A stretch of DNA of 14,955 nucleotides from HGM04593 sp045592125 (GCA_045592125.1 JAZNUE010000023.1:1-14955), one strand, 5' to 3'. Positions 7,660 through 14,192 are shown, counted from the stretch's first letter. Notes: generated by a model from the letters alone, not told the origin. Numbers and translations: made by a program.

Positions 7660-8274
7660 TCAGTAATATCTACTCTCTGCCTCATCGCCTGCCAACTCAT
7701 ATATGAGCGGAATCAGCACTTTCTTAACGACAGTGTCGTTCAGGCGGTGCTCGCCATTGAACCAACGGCAGCGCTCCTCACCATAGAGCCGCGCCATCAG
7801 GGGCTGGAAATGCACAATGGGGTCCTTGTCGCCGAAGAGCCCCACAACCAGTTTTTTCTCATCATCGGTTATTCCGCTGAACTGGTCCTTCTCCATCTCC
7901 TTGAAACGTTCCACAACAGCCTTGTCAATACGGAACTCTGTAGCACCGTCCTTGCGTTTTGACATATACTTGTTGCGCCCCATCTTGCCGAAGAGCAGAG
8001 AGCGCGACATCTCGAACGAAGGGTTCACCACAATGCGCGGCACGCCCCACAGCTGCTGTGTATACATCCCGCCCATTGAAGTACCAACAACAATGCACGG
8101 CTGCTCGTCCCTGACAATGCCACGCAGCAGTTCCAGCGCCTCAAAAGGGTCAACAGGAAGGTCGGGAGCAATCACTTGCCAATCTTCCAGATGGCGGCGA
8201 AGCGCCATTACCGTGCCCGAACTGCCCGAAGAGGCAAACCCGTGCACGTACATCATCTTATTCTTTCTTTCCAT
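7660..8274 (-). CDS. YqiA/YcfP-like alpha/beta-fold esterase
   Basis: A 204-residue cytoplasmic alpha/beta hydrolase of the YqiA/YcfP type. Near the N-terminus is YVHGF (9-13), giving an oxyanion-side HGF motif; the nucleophile elbow is GTSMGG with Ser66; the acid is likely D149 or D151 in FGDKDPIV; and the catalytic His is H176 in NGEHRLND. E. coli YqiA is an esterase acting on palmitoyl-CoA and nitrophenyl esters, but the natural substrate is not known. ATG at 8274 is chosen; ATGs at residues 7 and 8 are alternatives and would leave little sequence before the first strand. It is flanked by the hairpin array upstream and by the receptor promoter downstream, so it is probably a single-gene unit. 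No clear promoter was found for it. Confidence 0.88.
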   Translation of the reverse strand: MERKNKMMYVHGFASSGSSGTVMALRRHLEDWQVIAPDLPVDPFEALELLRGIVRDEQPCIVVGTSMGGMYTQQLWGVPRIVVNPSFEMSRSLLFGKMGRNKYMSKRKDGATEFRIDKAVVERFKEMEKDQFSGITDDEKKLVVGLFGDKDPIVHFQPLMARLYGEERCRWFNGEHRLNDTVVKKVLIPLIYELAGDEAESRYY

Positions 8275-8352
8275 ATACGCAAATTATGGCAATGCGAAAG
8301 TACACTTTTATCCGCAAACTGCGCGTGTTTGCTGCTGAAATATTTAAACCAT

Positions 8353-8728
8353 CATTGGCTAGTTTTGCTTTTCGCGTTGCTACCTGCTACGTTCACTGCA
8401 AAACGAGCCGATAACAACGTCATTGGTCCGTTTCGCAAACCACGCGGCGTTGGCTGAGATGTTTCGCTTCGCTCAACATGACAGGCCAAATGAACCGATA
8501 AAAAAATAAAACGTCATTGGCCCGTTGCTGCTAAACGGGCCGATAACCCCAAGAGTGTCATTGGCCCGTTGCTGACAAACGGGCCGATAACAAGACTTCG
8601 TCTTGTCATTCTATATTTGCACTGTCATTGACTCGTTTTGCTTTTCGCAACCCAAACGGCATAACCTACGGCTATGCTACGTTTGACCTGTTGCTGCAAA
8701 ACTCGTCGATAACAAAACGTTGTTTTGT
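8353..8728. repeat. Array of five imperfect-palindrome units with two extra hairpins
   Basis: This fills the 453-base non-coding gap. Five units share the frame TCATTG...CGATAA. Stem arms: unit 1 8354-8368/8398-8412; unit 2 from 8422, closing near 8498; unit 3 8516-8526/8534-8544; unit 4 8560-8570/8578-8588; unit 5 8627-8641/8696-8710. Units 3 and 4 are the compact form (ATTGGCCCGTT, 7-base loop, AACGGGCCGAT). Units 4 and 5 are each followed by a perfect 7-bp hairpin: ACAAGAC/GTCTTGT at 8590-8606 and ACAAAAC/GTTTTGT at 8712-8728. Arms differ between units with matching changes on both sides, while a T-G wobble at the third pair is kept in all five. The last hairpin touches the porT stop codon. 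The loops differ, and unit 2 contains a further dispersed element. Confidence 0.8.
8455..8483 (-). repeat. Dispersed GAGCGAAGCGA-type repeat, copy 1
   Basis: On the minus strand this reads TGTCATGTTGAGCGAAGCGA followed by AACATCTCA, a close variant of the intergenic element TGTCATTCTGAGCGAAGCGA... that is common in many bacterial genomes. It lies inside the loop of unit 2 of the palindrome array, as if inserted there. Confidence 0.55.
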
Positions 8729-9435
8729 CATTCAAAATACAAAGAGAGCACAATCATCTTGCTAGTAGCACCGTCGACCGACTGGGTAAATTTTACCAGA
8801 TTGGCGTCGAGAAGGTCCTTGCGCTCCTTCTGCAGCACATCAAGAGGACTGAACGCGAACTTGAGTTCCGGTATAAGCTTGAAGAACGGCAGATAGAAGT
8901 CGCAGCCCACACCCACTTCAATCATGAAGTCAAATCTCTTGAACAGCAGCTGTTTCTGTTTCTTTACAGTAAGGTTCACCATGGGGCTCACGCCTGCGGT
9001 GACATAGGGGCGGTAGTTATTGAAACGCTCTGCAGCAAGCTTCACATGCACGGGCACAGCAATATAAGTTGTCTTCACCGACTGGCGGGACTCCTCGCCG
9101 CTGTTCTGCTCGCGGAACACAATATTGTTCTGCCCAAAGTGCATAGTAGGAATTACACGCAGCGCCATGAAGGTGTTCAGGCGCAGGTCGGCAAGCACAC
9201 CGACACTGAAACCCGGGTTATAATGGGCGACATCGGCATACCACATCTCGCCGTTCTCAGTCACATAACCGTTGTTCACAAGTTCCATGTCCTGGGCGTG
9301 CGTGCCTATGAAAAAGCCATAGTGCAGCCGGCGGTAGTCAATGTAGGGCTTATTCTGGAGCTTGCGCTCCTGTGCCCATGAGGAAAGCGGCAGCAATATA
9401 AGCAGGGGCAATATGTAGAGCAGGGTCTTCTTCAT
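8728..9435 (-). CDS. porT: PorT-like outer-membrane beta-barrel protein
   Basis: A 235-residue outer-membrane protein with a signal peptide (MKKTLLYILPLLILLPLSSWA, cut near residue 21). The mature chain resembles the PorT family: YRRLHYGFFIGTHAQDMEL (34-52), a strand-rich middle (YNPGFSVGVLADLRL), AVPVHVKLAAER (126-137), RPYVTAGVSPMVNL (142-155) and a barrel-like end finishing in LSLYFE. In Porphyromonas gingivalis PorT is an outer-membrane protein needed for type IX secretion; relatives exist in Bacteroidales without obvious T9SS cargo, so T9SS activity is not claimed. ATG at 9435 is chosen because it directly precedes the signal peptide; an upstream GTG at 9495 adds 20 residues with no family likeness. 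It is probably transcribed alone. The stop codon overlaps the last hairpin of the repeat array by one base. Confidence 0.85.
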   Translation of the reverse strand: MKKTLLYILPLLILLPLSSWAQERKLQNKPYIDYRRLHYGFFIGTHAQDMELVNNGYVTENGEMWYADVAHYNPGFSVGVLADLRLNTFMALRVIPTMHFGQNNIVFREQNSGEESRQSVKTTYIAVPVHVKLAAERFNNYRPYVTAGVSPMVNLTVKKQKQLLFKRFDFMIEVGVGCDFYLPFFKLIPELKFAFSPLDVLQKERKDLLDANLVKFTQSVDGATSKMIVLSLYFE

Positions 9436-9522
9436 TACTATGTATAACGCAATATCGGGGCGCATATTGCAGCAGAGAGAAGAAAAAAAACTCACTGCAT
9501 GCGGCTTACGTCACTTGTTCTT

Positions 9523-9561
9523 GAGAATCCTTGTCGCTTACGCTCTCCTCGTCGCTCTAGC
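9523..9561 (-). repeat. Dispersed GAGCGAAGCGA-type repeat, degenerate copy 2
   Basis: On the minus strand 9547-9523 reads GAGAGCGTAAGCGACAAGGA then TTCTC, which lines up with the copy at 12454-12479; directly beside it (9561-9548) a partial second unit AGAGCGACGAG is seen. It lies in the gap between the divergent porT and ferredoxin genes. Confidence 0.4.
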
Positions 9562-9628
9562 ACGGCAATGCAATTGCAAAATAATGTTAAAATCATTAAA
9601 TAGAGAACACCATATATGCAAAAAGCAC

Positions 9629-9636
9629 TATCTTCG
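9629..9636 (+). promoter_or_regulatory. Possible -7 promoter box for the ferredoxin gene
   Basis: TATCTTCG differs from the consensus TAnnTTTG at one base and sits in a context (gcacTATCTTCGcc) like that of other -7 boxes in this window. No TTG is present at the right distance upstream, so the call is weak. It would give a leader of about 27 bases. Confidence 0.35.
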
Positions 9637-9669
9637 CCAGCGGATAATACTAACTTAAATATTACAACT

Positions 9670-9837
9670 ATGGCTTACGTAATTTCAGACGACTGCGTTG
9701 CTTGCGGCACATGTATTGACGAGTGTCCACAGGGTGCAATCTCAGAGGGCGAGAAGTACTCAATTGACCCAGAACTTTGCATTGACTGCGGTACTTGCGC
9801 AAGTGTTTGTCCTTCAGAGGCTATCCACGAGGGTTAA
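9670..9837 (+). CDS. 2[4Fe-4S] bacterial ferredoxin
   Basis: A 55-residue clostridial-type ferredoxin carrying two [4Fe-4S] clusters, a soluble low-potential electron carrier for fermentative enzymes such as pyruvate:ferredoxin oxidoreductase. Two complete motifs are visible: CVACGTCIDECP (residues 9-20) and CIDCGTCASVCP (37-48), each CxxCxxCxxxCP, placed symmetrically as expected from internal duplication. The length is normal for the family. ATG at 9670 gives the standard MAYVIS start; a longer frame from 9616 adds 18 residues not seen in such ferredoxins. Its own terminator follows 25 bases after the stop. It is divergent from porT. A link to the flavodiiron protein at 414-1580 as electron donor is possible but only inference. 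Confidence 0.95.
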   Translation: MAYVISDDCVACGTCIDECPQGAISEGEKYSIDPELCIDCGTCASVCPSEAIHEG

Positions 9838-9861
9838 TTCCCAGCAGCAGACAAGCATTAG

Positions 9862-9897
9862 AAAAGGGAGCACCTCACCATTGGGCGCTCCCTTTTT
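9862..9897 (+). terminator. Rho-independent terminator of the ferredoxin gene
   Basis: Arms AAAAGGGAGC (9862-9871) and GCTCCCTTTT (9887-9896) pair over 10 bp with a 15-base loop, and the T run (9893-9897) doubles as the 3' arm end. It lies 25 bases after the ferredoxin stop. Confidence 0.8.
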
Positions 9898-9930
9898 CAG
9901 TCCAACAAAAAGCGTTTATATCCGTACCGC

Positions 9931-10023
9931 ATGAAAGAACTCATATATTTCATTGTAAAGAACCTGATAATCATTGCTGTAGCAGTCGTGTGCTACTACA
10001 TATACATGAGTTTCCTTGCCTGA
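9931..10023 (+). CDS. Possible 30-residue membrane microprotein
   Basis: An ATG-to-TGA frame of 30 codons. The product begins MKELIYFIVKNL and continues with IIIAVAVVCYYIYMSFLA: a short charged N-terminus and then one unbroken hydrophobic helix (about residues 5-29), with an aromatic belt (CYYIYM) near the C-terminus. That composition is unlikely in random sequence and fits a single-pass membrane microprotein. It lies 33 bases after the ferredoxin terminator and ends 15 bases before the long palindrome at 10039-10093, which could serve as its terminator. No family is recognised, and no consensus promoter was found between the ferredoxin terminator and the ATG, so expression might depend on read-through. 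It could be a chance frame. Confidence 0.4.
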   Translation: MKELIYFIVKNLIIIAVAVVCYYIYMSFLA

Positions 10024-10038
10024 ACCGCGCCAGGAATC

Positions 10039-10093
10039 CCATAATCAGGACAGCAGCGACGGCCCTGGGCCTTCGCTGCTGTCCTGATTATGG
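10039..10093. terminator. Perfect 55-base palindrome, probable bidirectional terminator
   Basis: Arms 10039-10059 and 10073-10093 are exact inverse complements over 21 bp (CCATAATCAGGACAGCAGCG plus A on the left). The loop itself holds GGCCC/GGGCC (10061-10065/10067-10071), so after one mismatch the stem continues almost to the tip. It lies between the convergent plus-strand small ORF and the minus-strand tlpA-like gene, whose stop is at 10102. The plus side is followed by only a poor T-rich run (TTTCTCATTT) and the minus side by none, so it is not a textbook intrinsic terminator; it could also block or stabilise RNA ends. Confidence 0.55.
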
Positions 10094-10101
10094 TTTCTCA
10101 T

Positions 10102-11178
10102 TTACTTCATCTTTTCCTCAACAAGCGCCTTCATGACTGCGCCGCGCAGGTCGCGCTGCACTATTGTGCCATCGGGTGCAAAAAGTATTATCTGAGGAAT
10201 ACCGTTGATACCATAAAGCTCGGTAGCATTATCCTTGTTATCGCGTGGGATAAATATCTGCGGGTATGTAATGCCCTCCTCTGTGAGAGCAGCCCTGAAC
10301 TTTGCCTCCTCGTCCCATACGTTCACGCCAAGGACAGTGAACTTCTCGCCGCCAAACCTGTTCTGCAGCTCAATGAGGCTAGGTATCTCGCCCTTGCATG
10401 GACCGCACCACGAGGCCCAGAAGTCAACAAGCACATACTTGCCCTTGCCCACATAGTCGGAAAGCCTTGAAACCGTGCCGTCAAGCGCAAAACCGCTGAA
10501 ATCGACAAACATCTTGCCAGCCTGTGTAGCAGCGGCCTTGAGAAGTCCCTCGCGATACTGCCTTACAGCAAATACCTTGCCGGCATACTTCACGCCATCC
10601 GCCGCCTCTTCGAATTCAGCAAGCGAAGGATAGAATTGCGGAGCAACCATACCAAGGATATAAGCACCGATCATGTTCTCCTTGTTCTCCTTGATTGCGT
10701 TACGGTATATGTCGTACACCTTCTCAAGTTCCGGATTAAGGGCAGCAGCAATCTCATCACGCGACTTGCCCTGTGACTGCATTTCTGCTATCTTCGCATT
10801 CAAGGCCTCACCGGCCTTGGCAACCTCGTTGCTAATGGCATTCATCTGGTCATTAAGGCCGCCATTATCCTTTACCGTTGCAAGACTTGCTGTAAAGTCT
10901 ACGGCAACTGCCGACTCTGGCTCTACAAAAGCATACACCCTGTTTCGGCGGTTGTTATTGATGTTGATCTCATAAAGGGCCTGGCCTGAGACCTCTCCCT
11001 TGAACGCGAATGATCCATTCTCAAGAACGCATGAGTCGGCATAGTCATATGTATTCTGGTCAATAAGGTAGACCTTCCTGCCGTTGTACTTTACATCTGC
11101 AGTTCCTGTAATTGTGTAGTTCTGCGCTGCCGCTGTGAGCGCCATGGCCGACAGCAGGACTGTTGACAAAATTCTCAT
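10102..11178 (-). CDS. TlpA-like thioredoxin-fold protein with DUF4369-type N-domain (paralogue 1)
   Basis: A 358-residue exported thiol-disulfide protein. Signal peptide about 1-19; a DUF4369-like beta domain (about 20-100); a helical linker (about 105-220); a TlpA/AhpC-TSA thioredoxin domain (about 225-355) with the redox motif WCGPC at 257-261 and the cis-proline in GIPQ (P328). Family members act in the periplasm, reducing disulfides or passing electrons to such proteins; the exact partner is unknown. It lies 81 bases downstream of a paralogue in the same orientation, with a possible promoter of its own in the gap. Identity between the two copies is visibly highest around DYVGKGKYVLVDFWASWCGP and lower in the N-terminal half. 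No change to key residues is seen. Confidence 0.92.
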   Translation of the reverse strand: MRILSTVLLSAMALTAAAQNYTITGTADVKYNGRKVYLIDQNTYDYADSCVLENGSFAFKGEVSGQALYEININNNRRNRVYAFVEPESAVAVDFTASLATVKDNGGLNDQMNAISNEVAKAGEALNAKIAEMQSQGKSRDEIAAALNPELEKVYDIYRNAIKENKENMIGAYILGMVAPQFYPSLAEFEEAADGVKYAGKVFAVRQYREGLLKAAATQAGKMFVDFSGFALDGTVSRLSDYVGKGKYVLVDFWASWCGPCKGEIPSLIELQNRFGGEKFTVLGVNVWDEEAKFRAALTEEGITYPQIFIPRDNKDNATELYGINGIPQIILFAPDGTIVQRDLRGAVMKALVEEKMK

Positions 11179-11217
11179 AATTATATTGTTTTTATATTAA
11201 AATTCAAACAAACAGCG

Positions 11218-11225
11218 CAAATATA
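11218..11225 (-). promoter_or_regulatory. Possible -7 promoter box for paralogue 1
   Basis: On the minus strand TATATTTG matches TAnnTTTG and lies 40 bases before the start of the 10102-11178 gene. No TTG is found at 19-21 bases upstream, only CTG at 16, so the -33 element is weak or absent. If real, the two tandem paralogues could be expressed separately. Confidence 0.45.
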
Positions 11226-11259
11226 AGACAAAAAGTCCATACAGCGCGTATTTTTTGCA

Positions 11260-12348
11260 TTATTTAAGAAGCCCAGCTATCTTCTCCTCGAGCTCAGCGC
11301 CATGTATTCCGCGCTCAAGTATTGTGCCGTCGGGGGCAAAGAGTATCATGTGCGGGATAGTCTCCACATTGTACAGCAGCACAGCGTTGTCCTCGTCCTT
11401 GCTGTTGCGCGGAATGAAAATCTGGGGGTATGTGATACCGAGCTCGGGAACCGCAGCCCTGAAACTATCCTCCTTGTCGCCGATATTCACGCCAATAACC
11501 ATGAGCTTGTCGCCCGCATACTTATTGTACGCCTCAATGACCTTGGGCATCTCCTTCTTGCATGGCCCGCACCACGATGCCCAGAAGTCAACGAGCACAT
11601 ACTTGCCATTGCCAACATAGGCAGAAAGCCTTGTAGCGCTGCCGTCGAGCGCAAAACCGCCGAAATCAATGAACATGTTGCCCGCTTTTGTCTTTTCGCC
11701 GTAGTAAAGCGCAGTACGTATCTTGTCCAGCGCACGGAACTCGCCAGAGAACCTAACCTTAGACATTATGGCATCAAGCTCTTCGGCCGATGAATAGAAC
11801 TGGCGTGCAACCATGTTAAGGACATAGGCACCCAGCATATTATCCTTGTTATCATTGATTGTGCTGCGGTACACATCGTAGAGCGCCTCGGTCTCTGCCG
11901 CCGTGGCAGCAAGAATCTCTTCCTCGCTCTTGCCCTCCTCATGGAGTTTCTTGGCCAGGCCGCTCAGTTCTGCACTGCGTTCCTTTACTGTTGCATACAT
12001 GGCGGCAAGCCTGTCGTTCATTCCGCCGTTGTCATTTATCCTGGCAGGACGCTCTGTCATGTCAACCACAATATCGCTGCCCTTCTCCACAAGCACGGTT
12101 GCCACCTGGCCCTTTGCGCGGTTCACTACAACGTCCAGCACCGCCTGGCAGCATATCTCGCCATTGTACATGAAACCATTATCGGCAATCTCGCACGCCG
12201 CTATGGTGTCACCTGCATTCTTGTTGATGATATACGCGGTCTTGCCGTTGAATTCCGGTTTCACCAAGCAAGCAATCTTATACTCCTGCGCTGTTGCAAG
12301 CATTGCTGCAACTGAAAGAATTAATGTAAATACAGTTCTCATTTTCAT
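11260..12348 (-). CDS. TlpA-like thioredoxin-fold protein with DUF4369-type N-domain (paralogue 2)
   Basis: A 362-residue exported paralogue of the next gene downstream. Signal peptide about 1-20; DUF4369-like domain about 21-100; helical linker about 105-220; thioredoxin domain about 228-360 with WCGPC at 259-263 and cis-proline in TIPH (P332). The residue after cis-Pro is His here and Gln in paralogue 1, and the residues around it (VETIPHMI versus INGIPQII) also differ; this site helps to set redox partner choice in thioredoxin folds, so the two may have different partners. This copy also has extra cysteines in its N-terminal domain (C27, C52, C66, C67) that paralogue 1 mostly lacks. Start at ATG 12348; the ATG at 12342 is equally good. 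No consensus promoter was recognised upstream. Confidence 0.92.
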   Translation of the reverse strand: MKMRTVFTLILSVAAMLATAQEYKIACLVKPEFNGKTAYIINKNAGDTIAACEIADNGFMYNGEICCQAVLDVVVNRAKGQVATVLVEKGSDIVVDMTERPARINDNGGMNDRLAAMYATVKERSAELSGLAKKLHEEGKSEEEILAATAAETEALYDVYRSTINDNKDNMLGAYVLNMVARQFYSSAEELDAIMSKVRFSGEFRALDKIRTALYYGEKTKAGNMFIDFGGFALDGSATRLSAYVGNGKYVLVDFWASWCGPCKKEMPKVIEAYNKYAGDKLMVIGVNIGDKEDSFRAAVPELGITYPQIFIPRNSKDEDNAVLLYNVETIPHMILFAPDGTILERGIHGAELEEKIAGLLK

Positions 12349-12453
12349 ATTGTCTAGATATTATTTGTCTATATAGTTTAGCCCAATAACAGTCTCATAT
12401 CCCCACATTCCTGTAATTGCGGTTACCCCGTAGGGAGCGATAACAGCACTTAA

Positions 12454-12479
12454 TGTCTAGCGTAGCGACGAGGAATCTC
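12454..12479 (+). repeat. Dispersed GAGCGAAGCGA-type repeat, copy 3
   Basis: TGTCTAGCGTAGCGACGAGG followed by AATCTC, a variant of the same element as at 8455-8483 and 9523-9561. It lies in the 199-base gap between the metallophosphoesterase gene and the upper TlpA paralogue, which otherwise holds only short inverted repeats. Confidence 0.5.
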
Positions 12480-12492
12480 GGGGAGCGCAAGC

Positions 12493-12525
12493 CCAAAAGG
12501 ACTAAGGCCAGCCAGCGTCGGCCTT
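12493..12525 (-). terminator. Possible terminator of the split nucleotidase operon
   Basis: On the minus strand, 22 bases after the metallophosphoesterase stop, arms AAGGCC (12525-12520) and GGCCTT (12509-12504) form a 6-bp stem with a 10-base loop, followed by AGTCCTTTTGGG. The T run is short and offset, so the call is tentative. Confidence 0.4.
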
Positions 12526-12547
12526 CGCCTTTCAGCCTCACCGCCTT

Positions 12548-13363
12548 TTATTCAAATGTAAGTGTCACAACACCCAGGTAACGGCCGTTCTTGCCCATCT
12601 GCTGCATGAGGACACACTCTCCCGCCTTGTTCCTATACACAAGCGGCTCTTCAAAATAGTCATGCGAATGTCCGCCAAGTATTACGTCAATCCCTTCCGT
12701 TTCCGCCGCCAGGCGTTCGTCGTTATACTCATTGCCTATCTTCCAGCCAAGGTGCGAAAGGCACACGATGACATCGCACCTCTCCCTCTTCAATGCCTCG
12801 ACAGCCTTGGCGGCAGCCTCAACGGGGGAAATGAACCTTACTCCCTCATAGCACTCCTTCGCAATGAGACCCTCGGGGTCGGGCGAGAGACCGAACACAC
12901 CCACGCGCTTGTCCCCGCGCCTGATTACCGCATAGGGTTCCACAAGGCCCTCGCACACAGTGCCTGTGAAGTCGTAGTTTGCGCATACTACAGGAAATGA
13001 AGCCATGGCAAACAGGCGTGCCATGTTCTCAAGCCCGAAGTCAAGCTCATGGTTGCCAATTGTGCAGGCATCATAGTCCATGGCGTTCATGATATCCACC
13101 TCCATGGCACCTTTGAAGGTGTTGTAATAAAGCGAGCCCTGGGAGAAGTCGCCGCAATCGAAAAGCAGCACATTGCTGCTGCCCAGCGAGTCGCGCAGCT
13201 GCTCAAGCAGCAAGGCACGGTTTACCACGCCTGCATTGCCGTTCTTCTCAGGCTCAATGCAGCTGTGCGTGTCGTTTGTGTGAAGGATTACCAGTCTCTC
13301 AACATCCTGCGCTCCGGCCCTGAAGGCAAGCAGCGCTATCACTATTGCATACAGATATCTCAT
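12548..13363 (-). CDS. 5'-nucleotidase-type metallophosphoesterase (N-terminal half)
   Basis: A 271-residue exported metallophosphoesterase equal to the catalytic half of UshA-type 5'-nucleotidases, which hydrolyse nucleotides or nucleotide sugars in the periplasm. Signal peptide about 1-18. The two-metal site is complete: D31 and H33 in HTNDTH (28-33), D72 in GDFSQGS, N104-H105 in GNHELD, H204 in LSHLG, and H232/H234 in GGHSHD. It stops after the metal domain, with no substrate-binding C-terminal domain; that part is encoded by the gene directly upstream, 7 bases away, so the two form one operon. Full UshA-type enzymes are about 550 residues, and the two products add to 533. ATG at 13363 gives the expected signal peptide. 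Confidence 0.92.
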   Translation of the reverse strand: MRYLYAIVIALLAFRAGAQDVERLVILHTNDTHSCIEPEKNGNAGVVNRALLLEQLRDSLGSSNVLLFDCGDFSQGSLYYNTFKGAMEVDIMNAMDYDACTIGNHELDFGLENMARLFAMASFPVVCANYDFTGTVCEGLVEPYAVIRRGDKRVGVFGLSPDPEGLIAKECYEGVRFISPVEAAAKAVEALKRERCDVIVCLSHLGWKIGNEYNDERLAAETEGIDVILGGHSHDYFEEPLVYRNKAGECVLMQQMGKNGRYLGVVTLTFE

Positions 13364-13370
13364 AGCCGCA

Positions 13371-14159
13371 TTATTCCTTAACCGTTATACGCCCGTCGCA
13401 AGCAGCCTGCAGGGTCCTGCCCTCCGCTGCCAGCCTCTTTATATACCGCACCATGAGGTCACGCACTGTAATGTCGTGCCATATGCGGCGCTCTGTCCCC
13501 AGCGCCAGCGCAGCCATCTTGTCATTGCCTTGCGACAGGTAGTCCGATGTAGCCACACGGTAGCTGCGCGCCACATCCACCGGCAAGCCGCCTACTGTCG
13601 CGCTCACCAGTCTCCCCTGCGGGGTTATCACCAGTCTCATGCCAGCAATGGCCTCACCGCCCACCGACGCAATCTCGCGGCACAGCTGCAGGAGCTGCTC
13701 TCCGCTCAGTGTAAGCAGCGCCAGCGTGTTCTCAAAAGGGAACACATTATATATATCGCCGAAGGTTATTGTCCCCGCCGCGATATTGCTGCGCAGGCCG
13801 CCCTTATTGGTAATGGCAACATCTATCGCCTCGCCTGTGGTCTCGCGCGCCATCGCAAGCAGCGCGTCGGCCGCAAAGTTCATTAGCGGGCTCTCGGGTA
13901 TATGCTTCTCTAGCGCCATGGCCGCCTCGCCAATGACAGGGCGCCTTATGCTGTCTACCGCCTGGCGCCCGCGCTCAACTATGGCACGGACCTCCTGGGC
14001 GCCTTCCAGGTCCATAATTGCCTCAACCTTTACATTAGCGCCCTCAACAAGCACCAGCCCCTTCTTGCCTGGCCTGCCCGCATCATCGGCACATACGGCA
14101 ACGATAATGCCCACCGCCAGCAGAATGAAGAAGAGCGGCAACAGGAATGACTTTCTCAT
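13371..14159 (-). CDS. 5'-nucleotidase C-terminal domain protein
   Basis: A 262-residue exported or membrane-anchored protein holding the 5_nucleotid_C substrate-binding domain. An N-terminal hydrophobic segment (about 6-23) acts as signal peptide or anchor; C23 is preceded by Val, a poor lipobox. The domain (about 74-240) shows the family marks: PLMNFAADALL (91-101), TNKGGLRSNI (117-126), ITFGDIYNVFPFENTL (131-146) and TSDYLSQGNDKM (204-215). These supply nucleoside-binding residues in UshA-type enzymes. With no metal domain of its own it should be inactive alone and is expected to work with the metallophosphoesterase encoded 7 bases downstream. It is the first gene of the operon, with a consensus promoter at 14193-14223. 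Confidence 0.9.
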   Translation of the reverse strand: MRKSFLLPLFFILLAVGIIVAVCADDAGRPGKKGLVLVEGANVKVEAIMDLEGAQEVRAIVERGRQAVDSIRRPVIGEAAMALEKHIPESPLMNFAADALLAMARETTGEAIDVAITNKGGLRSNIAAGTITFGDIYNVFPFENTLALLTLSGEQLLQLCREIASVGGEAIAGMRLVITPQGRLVSATVGGLPVDVARSYRVATSDYLSQGNDKMAALALGTERRIWHDITVRDLMVRYIKRLAAEGRTLQAACDGRITVKE

Positions 14160-14192
14160 TTTCTCAGAAACAGTTTATTGCATTTCAACGTC

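Noticed and set aside
8353..8728. CRISPR array
   Set aside because: Units are palindromes of unequal size (about 30-85 bases) with related loops; there are no constant direct repeats separated by unique spacers of equal length, and no cas genes.
9436..9495. Longer porT start at GTG 9495
   Set aside because: The extra 20 residues precede an ordinary signal peptide and are not family-like; ATG at 9435 fits.
9616..9669. Longer ferredoxin start at 9616
   Set aside because: It would add 18 residues absent from this ferredoxin family; the likely -7 box lies inside that extension.
13363..13371. Frameshift explanation for the split nucleotidase
   Set aside because: Both parts have their own start, stop and signal sequence, and the domain order is reversed relative to the fused enzyme, which a frameshift cannot produce.
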